Positions 8,063-16,884 of a stretch of DNA of 32,995 nt are shown in pieces (position 1 is the stretch's first letter; each line of letters opens with the position of its first letter). The notes below the pieces were generated by a model. The model did not search any database. It was not told where the DNA came from and saw nothing but the letters and a program-made list of their open reading frames with translations. This DNA comes from an uncultured Anaerolineales bacterium. Lineage in GTDB: Bacteria > Chloroflexota > Anaerolineae > UBA4142. The translations under genes and the position numbers were made by a program. The DNA is taken from contig CAIKBD010000179.1 of NCBI GenBank assembly GCA_903825565.1, positions 1 through 32,995 of the forward strand. The letters are read 5' to 3'.

Positions 8063-10254
8063 CCGCCCGCGAACACCTGGCGCGTCTGAGTTTACTCGCG
8101 CTGACGCTGGCGGTGTTGGCGGTGATCGGTTTGGTGATCGTGGCGCAGTGGCGCGCGGTGACGCTCGACTGCGAGCTGGATCCGCAGACGGGGATCATTC
8201 GCGCCGTGCCGCAAGATTCGCTGTGCAATTTTGCCGGCGCGCAACCCGGCGACGTGGTGGTGCGCGTGGACGGGGTGCCGTTCGCCGAATGGAAAAACCC
8301 CGACGCGGAAAATCACCTCTTTGAAATCCGGCGCGCCGACGACACGCTCGTTTTGGAAATGCCGTTCACGCCGTACGCGCTCGTCAATTTGCCGGCATTG
8401 CTCAGCGCGTTGCTCGTCACGCTGACGTACTGGGGTGTGGGCGCGTTTGCGCTCGGTCGCCGCCCGCGCCAATTCCAAGTGCGCTTGTTTTTTCTCCTCC
8501 TGCAAAGCGCCGCGCTGGGCCTCGTTTTTTTCCTCGCGTACCCGCAATCCACGTACCGCCCCGCATGGATGGAAATCGCCAGCGTGCTCGGTTTGCACTT
8601 TGCCGGCGCGCTCGTGTTGCACTATTACCTCACGTTCCCGGTTATGTTGGGCGCGCCGCGCCAACGCCGCGCGATCCTGGGTCTCGTCTACGGGTTGATG
8701 CTCGTCTCGTTAGCGGTGCGCCTGGGTTTGGGCGAGTGGGGCGTGCGCGTCAGTTTCCTCTACAACACCGCCGAGATCGTCGCCGCGTTGCTCGTGCAAC
8801 TCTACGCTTATGCGCGCCGCGCGACGCCGGACGGTCGCCGGCGTTTGCGGCTCGTGATCTTTGGCAACCTGGCAACGGCGATCCCGCCGCTGTTCTTTTA
8901 CCTCATTCCGGCAATTCTCGGTTCGACGGAACGGATGCCGGGGTGGCTCGTGGGCTTGTGGCTGATCATCGCGCCGCTCTGCTATTTTGCGGCGATGGCG
9001 CGCCACAACGTGTTCGGCATCGATCGCTTGCTCAACCGCACCATCGTCTACGCGATCCTGTCGTTTGGCATCCTGCTTCTCTACCTGGGTCCGTTTTTGC
9101 TGGTCTATCGTTTCGCGCCGAACGATTGGCTGGCGCAGGTTTGGCTTGCCGCCGGGTTGACGCTGTTGGTCGGCTTGAGTTTCGAATGGACGCGCGCGCG
9201 CGTGCAACGCGGCGTGGATCGTTTTTTTTACGGCGGCTGGTACGATTATCCCGGCGTTGTCGAGACGATCAGCGGCGCGCTCGCGCATTGCATCGAGCGC
9301 GCGCAATGGGTGGAGGTGCTGACGCGGCGTGTGCCGGCGTTGATGTTGTTGCGCGAGGGCAAGGTATCCGCCGGTGAAACGCCGCCCGTCGCCGGCGAGT
9401 TGGCGGTGCCGCTGACGTTTCAAAACACGATTCGCGCAACCTGGGTGGTCGGCGCGCGGCGCGACGGCGAAGAGTTTGGCGCGGAGGATCACCGCATCCT
9501 CACGACGCTGGCGCGCCAAGCCGAAACCGCGCTCGGCAATATCCTGCTCGTGGAAACGTTGCGCGAGCAACTGGCGGAAATCCGCGCGAGCCGCGAAACG
9601 TTGACGCAGGCGCAACACCAACTCTTGCGCTCGCGCGAAGACGAACGCGCGCGCCTCGCGCGGGATCTCCACGACGGACCGATTCAGGATTTGGTCGGGC
9701 TAAACATGCAACTGGGGTTGCTCCTGGCAGATTTGCCCAACCATCCCGATCAAGCCGGCACGTTACAAGCGATGCGCGGCGAGGTGCGCGCGTTGCTCGG
9801 CGAGTTGCGTCAGGTGTGCGTGGACTTGCGCCCGCCGATGCTCGACACGTTGGGGTTAGGCGCGGCGTTGCGCGCGCACGCGGAAGAATGGTCGGCGCAA
9901 ACCGGCGTCGCCGTCGATCTCGCTTCGCCGCCGGACGCCACCTTGCGCGCGCTCCCCAGCGAGGTCGCAGTCAATTTGTATCGCGTCGCGCAAGAAGTGT
10001 TGGCGAACATTGCGCGCCACGCCCACGCGCGGCACGTCGCCATTCGCCTCGCGCGCGACGAAACGCGGCTGACCGTGACGATCCGCGACGACGGATGCGG
10101 GTTTGACGTGCCCGCCAATTTCGACGAACTCGCCACGCAGGGCCATTTCGGCTTGGTCGGCTTGCGCGAGCGCGTCATGCTCATCGGCGGCGTCTGCGTC
10201 GTCGAGTCTGCGCCCAACGCGGGCACCACCGTTCAGATCGCCGTGCCCGTTTGA
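8059..10254 (+). CDS. Membrane sensor histidine kinase with PDZ-like domain (HisKA_3 type)
   Basis: The product is 731 residues, starting in the ATGA overlap with the regulator gene. After an N-terminal membrane helix (about 12-34) comes a PDZ-like segment (about 35-105) containing AGAQPGDVVVRVDGVPF. Several membrane helices follow to about residue 360, then a GAF-like region and a coiled coil. The dimerisation and phosphotransfer domain is HisKA_3 with His538 in ARDLHDGPIQD. The ATP-binding domain shows the G1 and G2 boxes (DDGCGFDV, GHFGLVGLRERV). This is the DesK/NarX/LiaS class that pairs with NarL-type regulators. A PDZ-like sensor domain suggests that it recognises a peptide or protein end outside the membrane. 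Stimulus unknown. Confidence 0.9.
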   Translation: MTAREHLARLSLLALTLAVLAVIGLVIVAQWRAVTLDCELDPQTGIIRAVPQDSLCNFAGAQPGDVVVRVDGVPFAEWKNPDAENHLFEIRRADDTLVLEMPFTPYALVNLPALLSALLVTLTYWGVGAFALGRRPRQFQVRLFFLLLQSAALGLVFFLAYPQSTYRPAWMEIASVLGLHFAGALVLHYYLTFPVMLGAPRQRRAILGLVYGLMLVSLAVRLGLGEWGVRVSFLYNTAEIVAALLVQLYAYARRATPDGRRRLRLVIFGNLATAIPPLFFYLIPAILGSTERMPGWLVGLWLIIAPLCYFAAMARHNVFGIDRLLNRTIVYAILSFGILLLYLGPFLLVYRFAPNDWLAQVWLAAGLTLLVGLSFEWTRARVQRGVDRFFYGGWYDYPGVVETISGALAHCIERAQWVEVLTRRVPALMLLREGKVSAGETPPVAGELAVPLTFQNTIRATWVVGARRDGEEFGAEDHRILTTLARQAETALGNILLVETLREQLAEIRASRETLTQAQHQLLRSREDERARLARDLHDGPIQDLVGLNMQLGLLLADLPNHPDQAGTLQAMRGEVRALLGELRQVCVDLRPPMLDTLGLGAALRAHAEEWSAQTGVAVDLASPPDATLRALPSEVAVNLYRVAQEVLANIARHAHARHVAIRLARDETRLTVTIRDDGCGFDVPANFDELATQGHFGLVGLRERVMLIGGVCVVESAPNAGTTVQIAVPV

Positions 10255-10277
10255 CTCGTTCCCTCCCCGCCTCAATG

Positions 10278-10293
10278 GGGTACTCGAGTACCC
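10278..10293. promoter_or_regulatory. Perfect 16-bp palindrome, candidate operator
   Basis: GGGTACTC and its exact inverse GAGTACCC abut each other with no spacer, in the 152-base gap between the sensor kinase and the lone receiver gene. A related AGTACTTGCCC lies about 20 bases further on (10312-10322). Because the arms touch and no T-run follows, this looks more like a dimeric DNA-binding site than a terminator. Confidence 0.45.
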
Positions 10294-10406
10294 ATCGCGC
10301 ATCCGAAAAATAGTACTTGCCCCCCAAGACATTTGGCGCTGAATCGGTTATGCTCCTCGTGTCGAATCAAGCCGCCGGCAGACGCGGCTTGGACACGGGA
10401 TTGCCG

Positions 10407-10781
10407 ATGACTCGCATTTTGATTGTAGATGACCAAGCCGCTTTTCGGCGGCAGTTTCGCCAGTTGCTAGCGTTGGCGGGTGTGAGTGTGCTCGAAGCGC
10501 AAGACATCGCCGAAGCCGAAATGCTGGTGCGCGCAACGTCGCTCGATCTCGCCGTCGTGGATTTGATGATGCCCGGCGTCAACGGTTTGGAAGGCGTCAC
10601 CCGGTTAAAACGTCTCGCGCCGACGTTGCGCGTGATCCTCATCAGCGCGTTTCGCGATCACACGGATTTGTTTCGCACTGCCGCGCGGCAAGCCGGCGCG
10701 GAGACGTTTATCGCCAAAGACGATCTCGATCTGGATGTGGTGCGCGGGTGGCAAAGTGCGGAAACCCGCGCGCCCCGATAG
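10407..10781 (+). CDS. Stand-alone receiver-domain protein (CheY-like)
   Basis: ATG 10407 is chosen over an upstream in-frame start at 10317 because the receiver fold begins exactly at MTRILIVDDQ. The product is 124 residues and consists of a receiver only. Acidic pair Asp8/Asp9, phosphoacceptor Asp52 (AVVDLMMPGVNG), Ser80 (LISAF) and Lys104 (FIAKDD) are all present. There is no output domain, so it works through protein-protein contact or as a phosphate sink. It follows the PDZ-bearing kinase by 150 bases and may be a second target of that kinase, though the gap with a palindrome suggests separate control. Confidence 0.88.
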   Translation: MTRILIVDDQAAFRRQFRQLLALAGVSVLEAQDIAEAEMLVRATSLDLAVVDLMMPGVNGLEGVTRLKRLAPTLRVILISAFRDHTDLFRTAARQAGAETFIAKDDLDLDVVRGWQSAETRAPR

Positions 10782-10820
10782 AGCAGATTTTCAAATTTGC
10801 CCGATCAAGTGAGGTGCAAA

Positions 10821-12302
10821 ATGACCCAGCCCTGCAAACGTTTGCTGATTGCGCTTGTGTGCTTGGTGTTGAGCGGCGCGGTGTTGGCGTGCCAGCCGGA
10901 AACGGCGGAGACGCGTGCTTGGATTGACGCGCCGAGTGACGGCGCAACCGTGCCGGTCGGCGCGCCGGTGACGATTGTCTCGCACGCGTATGCGCGCGAC
11001 GGCGTCGCTGAAGTCGTGCTCCTCGTCAACGGCGAACCGTACCGGCGCAATCCGCCCGCGCAACCCGGCGCGCCGTTCAGCAAAGCGACGCACGAGTGGA
11101 CGCCGCAAGAAGGGACGTACATTTTGCGCGCGCGTGTCTACGCCAAATCCGGCGAGGCGCGCGATTCCGCGCCGATCAGTATTCGGGCAATCGGCAAGGG
11201 CACGACGATAACGCCGACGCGCGTGCCCACGCTGACCGCGACGCCGACGCGCGACCGGGTTACGCCAGTGCCGCCCGCTGGCGCGCTCGATCTCGCCATC
11301 GTCAGCGTCGAAGCCATCGTCGCCGGCGACAAGGGTGGGGTGCCGTTTTGCAACACGCGTGTCACGTACCGCAACGCCGGCACGGTCGCCGTCCCCCGCA
11401 ACTTTGCAGTTCAATTCAGTTTCAACGGCGTGCCCACGTTCACCAATACTGTCGCCGGCGGTTTGCCGCCCGGCGCAACGGACACGATCACGTTCGTTTA
11501 TCAATTCGAGGGCGCGCCGTACATCGGCATCAATCTCGATTCCGGCAACGTGATCGCGGAGAGTGACGAAACGAACAACGCGTTTGCCGAGGCGCGCCAG
11601 TGCGGCGGCACGCCCGTGCCCACGCGCACCGCGACGGCAACCCCAACGCGCACGCCCACCATTCCGCCGCAACCCCAGGGGTGCGTCGGCACACCCAGCA
11701 TCGCGTTCTTTACTGCCGCGCCGGCGACGATCAATGCCGGCCAAGCCGCCACGTTGAGTTGGGGCGCAGTCACCAACGCCGATTCCGTTTCGATTGAGCC
11801 GGGCATTGGCGGCGTCGCCGCGCCGGGCACGCTGAGCGTTTCGCCGCGCACGACGACGACCTACACCTTGCTCGCACGGTGCGGCAACAACACGCTCACG
11901 CGCCAGGCGACGATCAATGTGACGAGCGCGCCGCCGATCATCAGCGTCACGCCGACGCGCACGCGCACGCCAACTACGCCGCCAGACAATACCGCGCCCG
12001 CCGCGCCCTCGCCCCAGGTGCCGGCAAACGGCTTGGCAGTTGCGTGCCGCACCACGCAAACGCTCGCGTGGTTGCCCGTTGGCGATGCGAGCGGGATCGC
12101 CGGCTACTATGTCAAACTCGAACGCCAGGTGCGCGCCGGCGAATGGCAATCCGCCGCCGGGTATGGTCCGGTGAGCGACAAGCAAGTGACGGCGAATGTG
12201 CAGTGCGGCGGCATCTACCGCTGGGCGGTGCGCGCGCGCGACAATGCCGGCAACTATAGCGACTGGTCGAGTTGGTCACAGTTCGGTGTGAACTTGAACT
12301 GA
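10821..12302 (+). CDS. Secreted lipoprotein with Ig-like, CARDB and fibronectin-like domains
   Basis: ATG 10821 is preferred because it follows GAGGTG and starts a type II signal peptide (lipobox AVLAC, Cys24); the frame opens a little earlier at 10797. The product is 493 residues. In order: an Ig-like domain (IDAPSDGATVPVG ... YILRARVYA), a Thr/Pro linker, a CARDB-like domain (LAIVSVEAIVAG ... AESDETNNAF), a second Thr/Pro linker, a further beta-sandwich (AAPATINAGQAATLSWGAV), and a fibronectin III-like domain (GYYVKLERQ ... WAVRARDNAGNYSDW). All parts are adhesion or scaffold modules with no catalytic signature, so the protein is probably a cell-surface binding or structural protein. The specific partner is unknown. 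Confidence 0.8.
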   Translation: MTQPCKRLLIALVCLVLSGAVLACQPETAETRAWIDAPSDGATVPVGAPVTIVSHAYARDGVAEVVLLVNGEPYRRNPPAQPGAPFSKATHEWTPQEGTYILRARVYAKSGEARDSAPISIRAIGKGTTITPTRVPTLTATPTRDRVTPVPPAGALDLAIVSVEAIVAGDKGGVPFCNTRVTYRNAGTVAVPRNFAVQFSFNGVPTFTNTVAGGLPPGATDTITFVYQFEGAPYIGINLDSGNVIAESDETNNAFAEARQCGGTPVPTRTATATPTRTPTIPPQPQGCVGTPSIAFFTAAPATINAGQAATLSWGAVTNADSVSIEPGIGGVAAPGTLSVSPRTTTTYTLLARCGNNTLTRQATINVTSAPPIISVTPTRTRTPTTPPDNTAPAAPSPQVPANGLAVACRTTQTLAWLPVGDASGIAGYYVKLERQVRAGEWQSAAGYGPVSDKQVTANVQCGGIYRWAVRARDNAGNYSDWSSWSQFGVNLN

Positions 12303-12320
12303 CGCGTGATTGAAACGCGG

Positions 12321-12426
12321 GGCAAATTTACAAATTTGCCTTACGCGTGCGGTTAAAATGTGGGGCAAATTTACAAATTTGCCTTACGCGTGCGGTTGAA
12401 ACGTCGGGCAAATTTATAAATTTGCC
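12321..12426. repeat. Three 20-bp palindromes at an exact 43-bp period
   Basis: Arms GGCAAATTT and AAATTTGCC separated by AC (AT in the last copy) occur at 12321-12340, 12364-12383 and 12407-12426. The 23-base spacers are near-identical (TTACGCGTGCGGTT followed by AAAATGTGG or GAAACGTCGG). The array fills the gap between two secreted-protein genes and ends 20 bases before the next start codon. It could be tandem operators or RNA hairpins in the leader of the next gene. Confidence 0.85.
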
Positions 12427-12446
12427 CCACATCGCGGAGGTGCGGA

Positions 12447-14678
12447 ATGTCAACAGTCCGACGGATTCTCATCCCGGCGCTAGCCCTGCTTGTCGTATGC
12501 GGGTGTGTGATGATTGCGGTGGGTGGCATCGTGTTCTTGCAAAAACCGGCGACCGTGCCTGCGGTGTTGATCGTGACGCCCGCGAACGGTGCACGCGTCG
12601 AGGTCAACACCGCCGCGGCGATTCACGCGACGGCGCGCGACGATCAAAAAATTCGGCGCGTCGAAGTGTGGATTGACGGCGCGCTGTTCGACGCGCAGAG
12701 TAGCACCGTGGCGACCGGCATCTCGCCGTTTCCATTGCTTGCCGATTGGCGACCGAGCGCGCCGGGCGCGCACGCCATCGTCGTGCGGGCGTTCAACACG
12801 CGCGGCGGGCACAGCCAAGCCGCGATCAACGTCGAGGCGATTGCGGCGCGCGCGGATCGCGACAATGACGGCATCGTAGATGCGGAGGACGCGTGCCCCG
12901 ATCAACCTGGGTTGCCGGCGAGTCAGGGCTGTCCCGCGCCCAGCGCGGGGGATCGCGATGGAGATGGCATTGCGGACGCGGAGGACGCGTGCCCCGATCA
13001 ACCTGGGTCGGCATTCACCGCCGGTTGCCCCGATGCGGATGGCGACGGCGTGCGCGACGCCGACGACGCGTGCCCGCGCGAACGCGGCGCGGCGTCGAAT
13101 CGCGGTTGCCCCACGCCCGGCGATGCGGACGGCGACGGCGGCATTGATGCGGCGGACGACTGCCCGAACGAGCCAGGGCCCGCCGCGACGCGCGGTTGCC
13201 CGGATCGCGACGGCGATGGTGTGCGGGATCGGGACGACGCGTGTCCCGATCAACCTGGGTCTGCCGCGCTCAGCGGTTGCCCGGATCGCGACGGCGACGG
13301 CGTGCGCGATTTGCAAGACTTGTGTCCCGATGTGCCGGGTCCCGCGACGAACGCCGGGTGTCCGGTAAGCGGCGCGGGTGATCGCGACGGCGACGGTGTG
13401 CGCGACGATGTCGATCTCAATCCCGATATCCCCGGCAGTGGCGGCGATGGCGGCAGTCCCGCGCCCGGTGGCGGCGGCGACGCGGATCGCGACGGCACGC
13501 CGGACGACGAGGAACCGCCCACCGATCCGTTGGATCGCTTCTCCGGCTTTTTCGTGCCGGGTGTGTTGACGGAATTCACCACCGTCGAGTTTCAGGCGTT
13601 GGAGTTTCACACCGCCCAGGGATACGACGAGGGCTTTTGCTACTTTAGTCTCGCGGGCCGCGCCGAAGAACGCACCGACAACTTTCACCTGCACGGCATG
13701 CGCGATTGGCCCATCGCCGATTATGAGTACGGGATTCGGAGCCGAATGCTGATGGTGCCGAAAAATTCCACGCTGGCGGTGCGCGCCGAATGCGGCGCGA
13801 CGCTGGCGGGAACGCGCACTGCGCCGGGCGGCGGCATCGGCGAGGGCGGCGGCTCGGAAACGTACTTTGACCTGGGTTCCATCGCGCAGACGCATCCGCT
13901 TCCCAGTTCCGCCGCGAATGATTACACGGTCACTTCGACCGGCGGCGCGGCGGGTCATTCGTTCCGCGTCAAGTATCGCGTCTGCTCGCCCGCGTGCGAC
14001 ACCTTGTTGCTCGAACCGCCGCACATTGGTCTGCGGACTGTTTACGCGCAGAACGAAAAATTTTTGGATTGGTTCTGGCGGCGGGATCGTTCGACAATCA
14101 ATGGTTTCAACTTGTATCGCAACGGCACGCTGATTCACGCGTTCCCCGCCGATGCCTCTTCCTACGCGTTGCGCTCGATGCTCCCGCCGGCGTGCGGCGG
14201 GCAGTACGATTTTCAAATGACAGCGTATCGCGGCTACTTTCGTCGCCCTGAGCGCGAGTCGCCGCGCAGTGGCACAGTGACGTGGCGGGGCGAGCCGTGC
14301 CCGCGCACCGTCGTCGTCAAGTTCGACACGATTCGCACCGGCGCATTGCCGCCCGATGAATTTCTCACGATTTGGACGGGACCACTCTACGGCAGTTTCG
14401 CCGTGAACGGGCAACGCGTTGCGTTCGATACGATGCACGCGTTCTTGCCGAGTTACACGTACAACGCCACTTGGCTCACTTCGCACACAACCTTGACGGT
14501 GGAGTTGGGTGCGGAGGAAGACTTGACGATTGTCGTCCTGATCAAGGATCGCGACATTGGGCGCAACGACACGATCTTTAGCCGAACGCTCACGATTCCG
14601 GCGCGCGAGATCGCGAATCGTGAGTTCACCATGACGGACGGGCGCATCACGCTGACCGGGCAAATCCAAGTGCGGTAA
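12447..14678 (+). CDS. Secreted, membrane-anchored protein with thrombospondin type 3 repeats
   Basis: The product is 743 residues with ATG at 12447 after GCGGAGGTGCGG. A hydrophobic N-terminal helix (about 7-31) acts as signal or anchor. An Ig-like domain (VLIVTPANGARVEV ... ALFDAQ ... IVVRAFNTRGG) follows. From about residue 136 to 365 there are six full and two degenerate Asp-rich repeats of the type D-x-D-x-DG-(V/I)-x-D-x-x-D-x-C-P, ending GCP, which are calcium-binding thrombospondin type 3 repeats with a conserved Cys pair. The C-terminal half (about 370-743) is beta-rich and unrecognised. At DNA level several repeats share nearly identical stretches (around 12888, 12983 and 13237), suggesting recent duplication. 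Calcium-rigidified surface stalk is the likely role. Confidence 0.8.
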   Translation: MSTVRRILIPALALLVVCGCVMIAVGGIVFLQKPATVPAVLIVTPANGARVEVNTAAAIHATARDDQKIRRVEVWIDGALFDAQSSTVATGISPFPLLADWRPSAPGAHAIVVRAFNTRGGHSQAAINVEAIAARADRDNDGIVDAEDACPDQPGLPASQGCPAPSAGDRDGDGIADAEDACPDQPGSAFTAGCPDADGDGVRDADDACPRERGAASNRGCPTPGDADGDGGIDAADDCPNEPGPAATRGCPDRDGDGVRDRDDACPDQPGSAALSGCPDRDGDGVRDLQDLCPDVPGPATNAGCPVSGAGDRDGDGVRDDVDLNPDIPGSGGDGGSPAPGGGGDADRDGTPDDEEPPTDPLDRFSGFFVPGVLTEFTTVEFQALEFHTAQGYDEGFCYFSLAGRAEERTDNFHLHGMRDWPIADYEYGIRSRMLMVPKNSTLAVRAECGATLAGTRTAPGGGIGEGGGSETYFDLGSIAQTHPLPSSAANDYTVTSTGGAAGHSFRVKYRVCSPACDTLLLEPPHIGLRTVYAQNEKFLDWFWRRDRSTINGFNLYRNGTLIHAFPADASSYALRSMLPPACGGQYDFQMTAYRGYFRRPERESPRSGTVTWRGEPCPRTVVVKFDTIRTGALPPDEFLTIWTGPLYGSFAVNGQRVAFDTMHAFLPSYTYNATWLTSHTTLTVELGAEEDLTIVVLIKDRDIGRNDTIFSRTLTIPAREIANREFTMTDGRITLTGQIQVR

Positions 14679-14690
14679 ATTTCAGCATCG

Positions 14691-14742
14691 AAAAAAATGC
14701 GCCCCGCCAACGATGCAACGCGTCGGCGGGGCGCATTTTTTT
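14691..14742. terminator. Bidirectional rho-independent terminator
   Basis: Stem TGCGCCCCGCC (14698-14708) pairs with GGCGGGGCGCA (14725-14735) across a 16-base loop. It is flanked by A7 (14691-14697) and T7 (14736-14742). It ends the + strand thrombospondin-repeat gene and the convergent - strand gene at 14753. Confidence 0.93.
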
Positions 14743-14752
14743 GCGCGTGCGA

Positions 14753-15826
14753 TCAGTACACCATAAAATCCGGCGTGCAGTGGCGTTCCGCCCACACGAA
14801 CGGGTTTTGCCATTTTAGCCCCTTGTGCCTGGGACCAAGGGGACCGCCGTAGATCACGCCGCTCAACAAACGGACGCCCCACGCGCCGGGGAACGCGAGC
14901 CACTTGGTATTTTCCCACGCGGGATCATCGCGGCTGGGGGGACCAACCGGATCGGGCAACACTTTAATTTGCGGCGTGACGGGCGCATGGAGGCGCGCAT
15001 CCGGCACGCGGTCTACGCGGGTCGAGGACAGGTTGACGTTGAGTTGCAAGCCGACCACCGGAATGATCCAGCCCGGCACGGTCGTGAAATAGCCCTGGTC
15101 AACGAATTGAAAGTACGAGGCGTGCGAGCCGGCGGCGACGAACACAAGCGGGTGTGTGTCGCCGGCATGTGTGCGCTCGACTTCCGTCCAGCGCCGGCGT
15201 TTGCCGGTTTCGTGCGCGTAATAACTCGCGCCGACCGGCGCGTACCCGGCGTTCTCGCGGCGCAAGAAAAGGCAAATGCCTTCCCAGTCGCCTTCGTGTT
15301 GATTTGCCCAGTCGTTGTAAAAATAGCAAAACCAATATTGGAGCGCCACATCGTCGTCAGACGCAGTGTGCGGTTGGAAAAAGGGGCGACCCACTTCGTC
15401 GGCGAACGGTGGCGTGTCTTTGCCCTGTTTCGGCGCGTCGTGCCCTGCGCGGTTTGCCTCGCCGCGCGTTTGCACGCGCGCGTACGTCGTCAATGGAAAA
15501 CGCGCGCGTCCATTTGCGTTTGTCAGCAGATCGAAATATTTGCGCCACGCCAACTCTGGCGCGGGCAATGAGCGCCCCAGCAAATGCAATTGCGCGTTGG
15601 GGTCGGTGCATGTGGCAAGCAGATCGAGCGATGCCGGTTGCGGCGGCTGTGTCCCGCCGCGCGTCAGCGAACCCTGTGCAAGCAAGAGCCGCACATCACG
15701 CGGATAATAATCGCCGATGGCGGTGGTCTCTTTGCCGGGTCGCGTCAGGGCGGCGTCTTCGGGAAACAGAACCAAGCGCGGCGAAAACGTGTGCGCCAAT
15801 TCGACCCGTTCCGTCCACGTCAACAT
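14753..15826 (-). CDS. Vps62-like (DUF946-related) protein
   Basis: The product is 357 residues with ATG at 15826 after AAGGAGG. There is no clear signal peptide or membrane segment. The central block LQYWFCYFYNDWANQHEGDWEG (residues 162-183; key HEGDWE at 177-182) and the later GSHASYF (about 233-239) are the hallmark motifs of the Vps62/DUF946 family, known from plants, fungi and scattered bacteria but with no firm biochemical role. The conserved His and acidic residues suggest metal binding. It is the last gene of a three-gene operon with a PrsW-type protease and a low-complexity protein. Its 3' end abuts the shared bidirectional terminator. Confidence 0.7.
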   Translation of the reverse strand: MLTWTERVELAHTFSPRLVLFPEDAALTRPGKETTAIGDYYPRDVRLLLAQGSLTRGGTQPPQPASLDLLATCTDPNAQLHLLGRSLPAPELAWRKYFDLLTNANGRARFPLTTYARVQTRGEANRAGHDAPKQGKDTPPFADEVGRPFFQPHTASDDDVALQYWFCYFYNDWANQHEGDWEGICLFLRRENAGYAPVGASYYAHETGKRRRWTEVERTHAGDTHPLVFVAAGSHASYFQFVDQGYFTTVPGWIIPVVGLQLNVNLSSTRVDRVPDARLHAPVTPQIKVLPDPVGPPSRDDPAWENTKWLAFPGAWGVRLLSGVIYGGPLGPRHKGLKWQNPFVWAERHCTPDFMVY

Positions 15827-15843
15827 ACGCGATGCCTCCTTGC

Positions 15844-16875
15844 TCAGGCACGAGTTAGTTGCGCCACGTTGTTTTCGAGTTGCGTCACGATGTCGCGCAC
15901 GCGCGGTTCGAGTTTCTCGCGGTCGCCGCGATTCGCGCGTACCCAGATTCGCGCATACGCGAGTTGGCGCAACAGGCGGCGCGTTTCGAGCCAGGTAAAA
16001 AATGATCCCAGGTTCAGCGACAGGCGCGCGCGTTGCGCGTATGCGCGCTCAACCGGCGTCGCGCGGTAATGACGGAGAAACCATTCAAAGAGCGCGGTGC
16101 CGAGCGCGGCGAGGAAAAAGAACCAGGGTGTCATCCAGGTCAGCGGCGCGGTCAGGAAAAAGAAATGCCCGCGCGCAAAATCTTCTTGACCGTTGTACAA
16201 CAAATGCGTCCACGTCATCCACGTCAACGCGATCAAGACCGGGGCGTAACGTAGCGGCGTTTTGAAATAGCGCGCCCAGCCGAGCGCCAGCCCCATAAAC
16301 GCGGTGCTCGCCGCGTGCCCGATGAAAACCACGTCCGGTCTGCCGCGCGTCGTCGCAACTTCGACCGAGGGCACGACGGGCGAGCCGTAGACGAGCGACC
16401 ACGCGTAGGTTCTGGCTGGACCGCCCAGCATATCCTCGAACAGTTCAAACCCCGCGCCGATAGCCAGCCCGCAGAGCATCACGTCCGTCGCGCTGAACGT
16501 GGCGCGCGCGCGCGTGCCGTTCCAGATCAGCACGAGCAAAACGAGCGGCGCGAGTTTCAGCAATTCTTCGCTAATCGGCGCGAGGATGACAGACGCCCAA
16601 AAGAGTCCGTCGTTGCTCCACAGCGGCGGCAAGAATAATTTTTGGATCACGAATTGGATCACAAGGGTCACGTGACTGACGATCAACAAGCCGGCGAAAA
16701 AGAGAATGAACAACGAGAGGAGCGGGATCGTGCGTGCGGGCAATGTGATCAGCAGGTAGACGATTGCCGATGCGACGACGACGCCGAACGCCGGTAGCAC
16801 TCCCAGCGCGAAATGGAGGACAAGCGCGAACACGAACCAGACGGCAAAGTACGCCAAGCGAATCCAGCGTGACAT
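15844..16875 (-). CDS. PrsW-type intramembrane protease
   Basis: The product is 343 residues with eight or nine hydrophobic segments, starting at ATG 16875 after a GGAGG site. The diagnostic PrsW pattern is present: Glu-Glu at 103-104 (APISEELLKL), a second acidic motif FELFED at 143-148, His187 in IGHAASTAFMG, and His224 in THLLYN. PrsW of Bacillus cleaves an anti-sigma factor within the membrane, and other family members act similarly. The product therefore probably cuts a membrane-bound regulator or surface protein. The C-terminal 90 residues are a charged cytoplasmic tail not found in minimal PrsW. It sits 9 bases after the upstream gene and 17 bases before the Vps62-like gene, so the three are co-transcribed. 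Confidence 0.8.
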   Translation of the reverse strand: MSRWIRLAYFAVWFVFALVLHFALGVLPAFGVVVASAIVYLLITLPARTIPLLSLFILFFAGLLIVSHVTLVIQFVIQKLFLPPLWSNDGLFWASVILAPISEELLKLAPLVLLVLIWNGTRARATFSATDVMLCGLAIGAGFELFEDMLGGPARTYAWSLVYGSPVVPSVEVATTRGRPDVVFIGHAASTAFMGLALGWARYFKTPLRYAPVLIALTWMTWTHLLYNGQEDFARGHFFFLTAPLTWMTPWFFFLAALGTALFEWFLRHYRATPVERAYAQRARLSLNLGSFFTWLETRRLLRQLAYARIWVRANRGDREKLEPRVRDIVTQLENNVAQLTRA

Positions 16876-16884
16876 GGTTGCCTC

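Noticed and set aside
12321-12426. CRISPR array
   Set aside because: Regular 43-bp period, but the spacers are near-identical and there are only three copies; no cas genes nearby.
12480-14669. 729-codon open frame on the - strand
   Set aside because: It mirrors the thrombospondin-repeat gene; the translation is Arg/Ala-rich with no fold, signal or ribosome site. Shadow frame.
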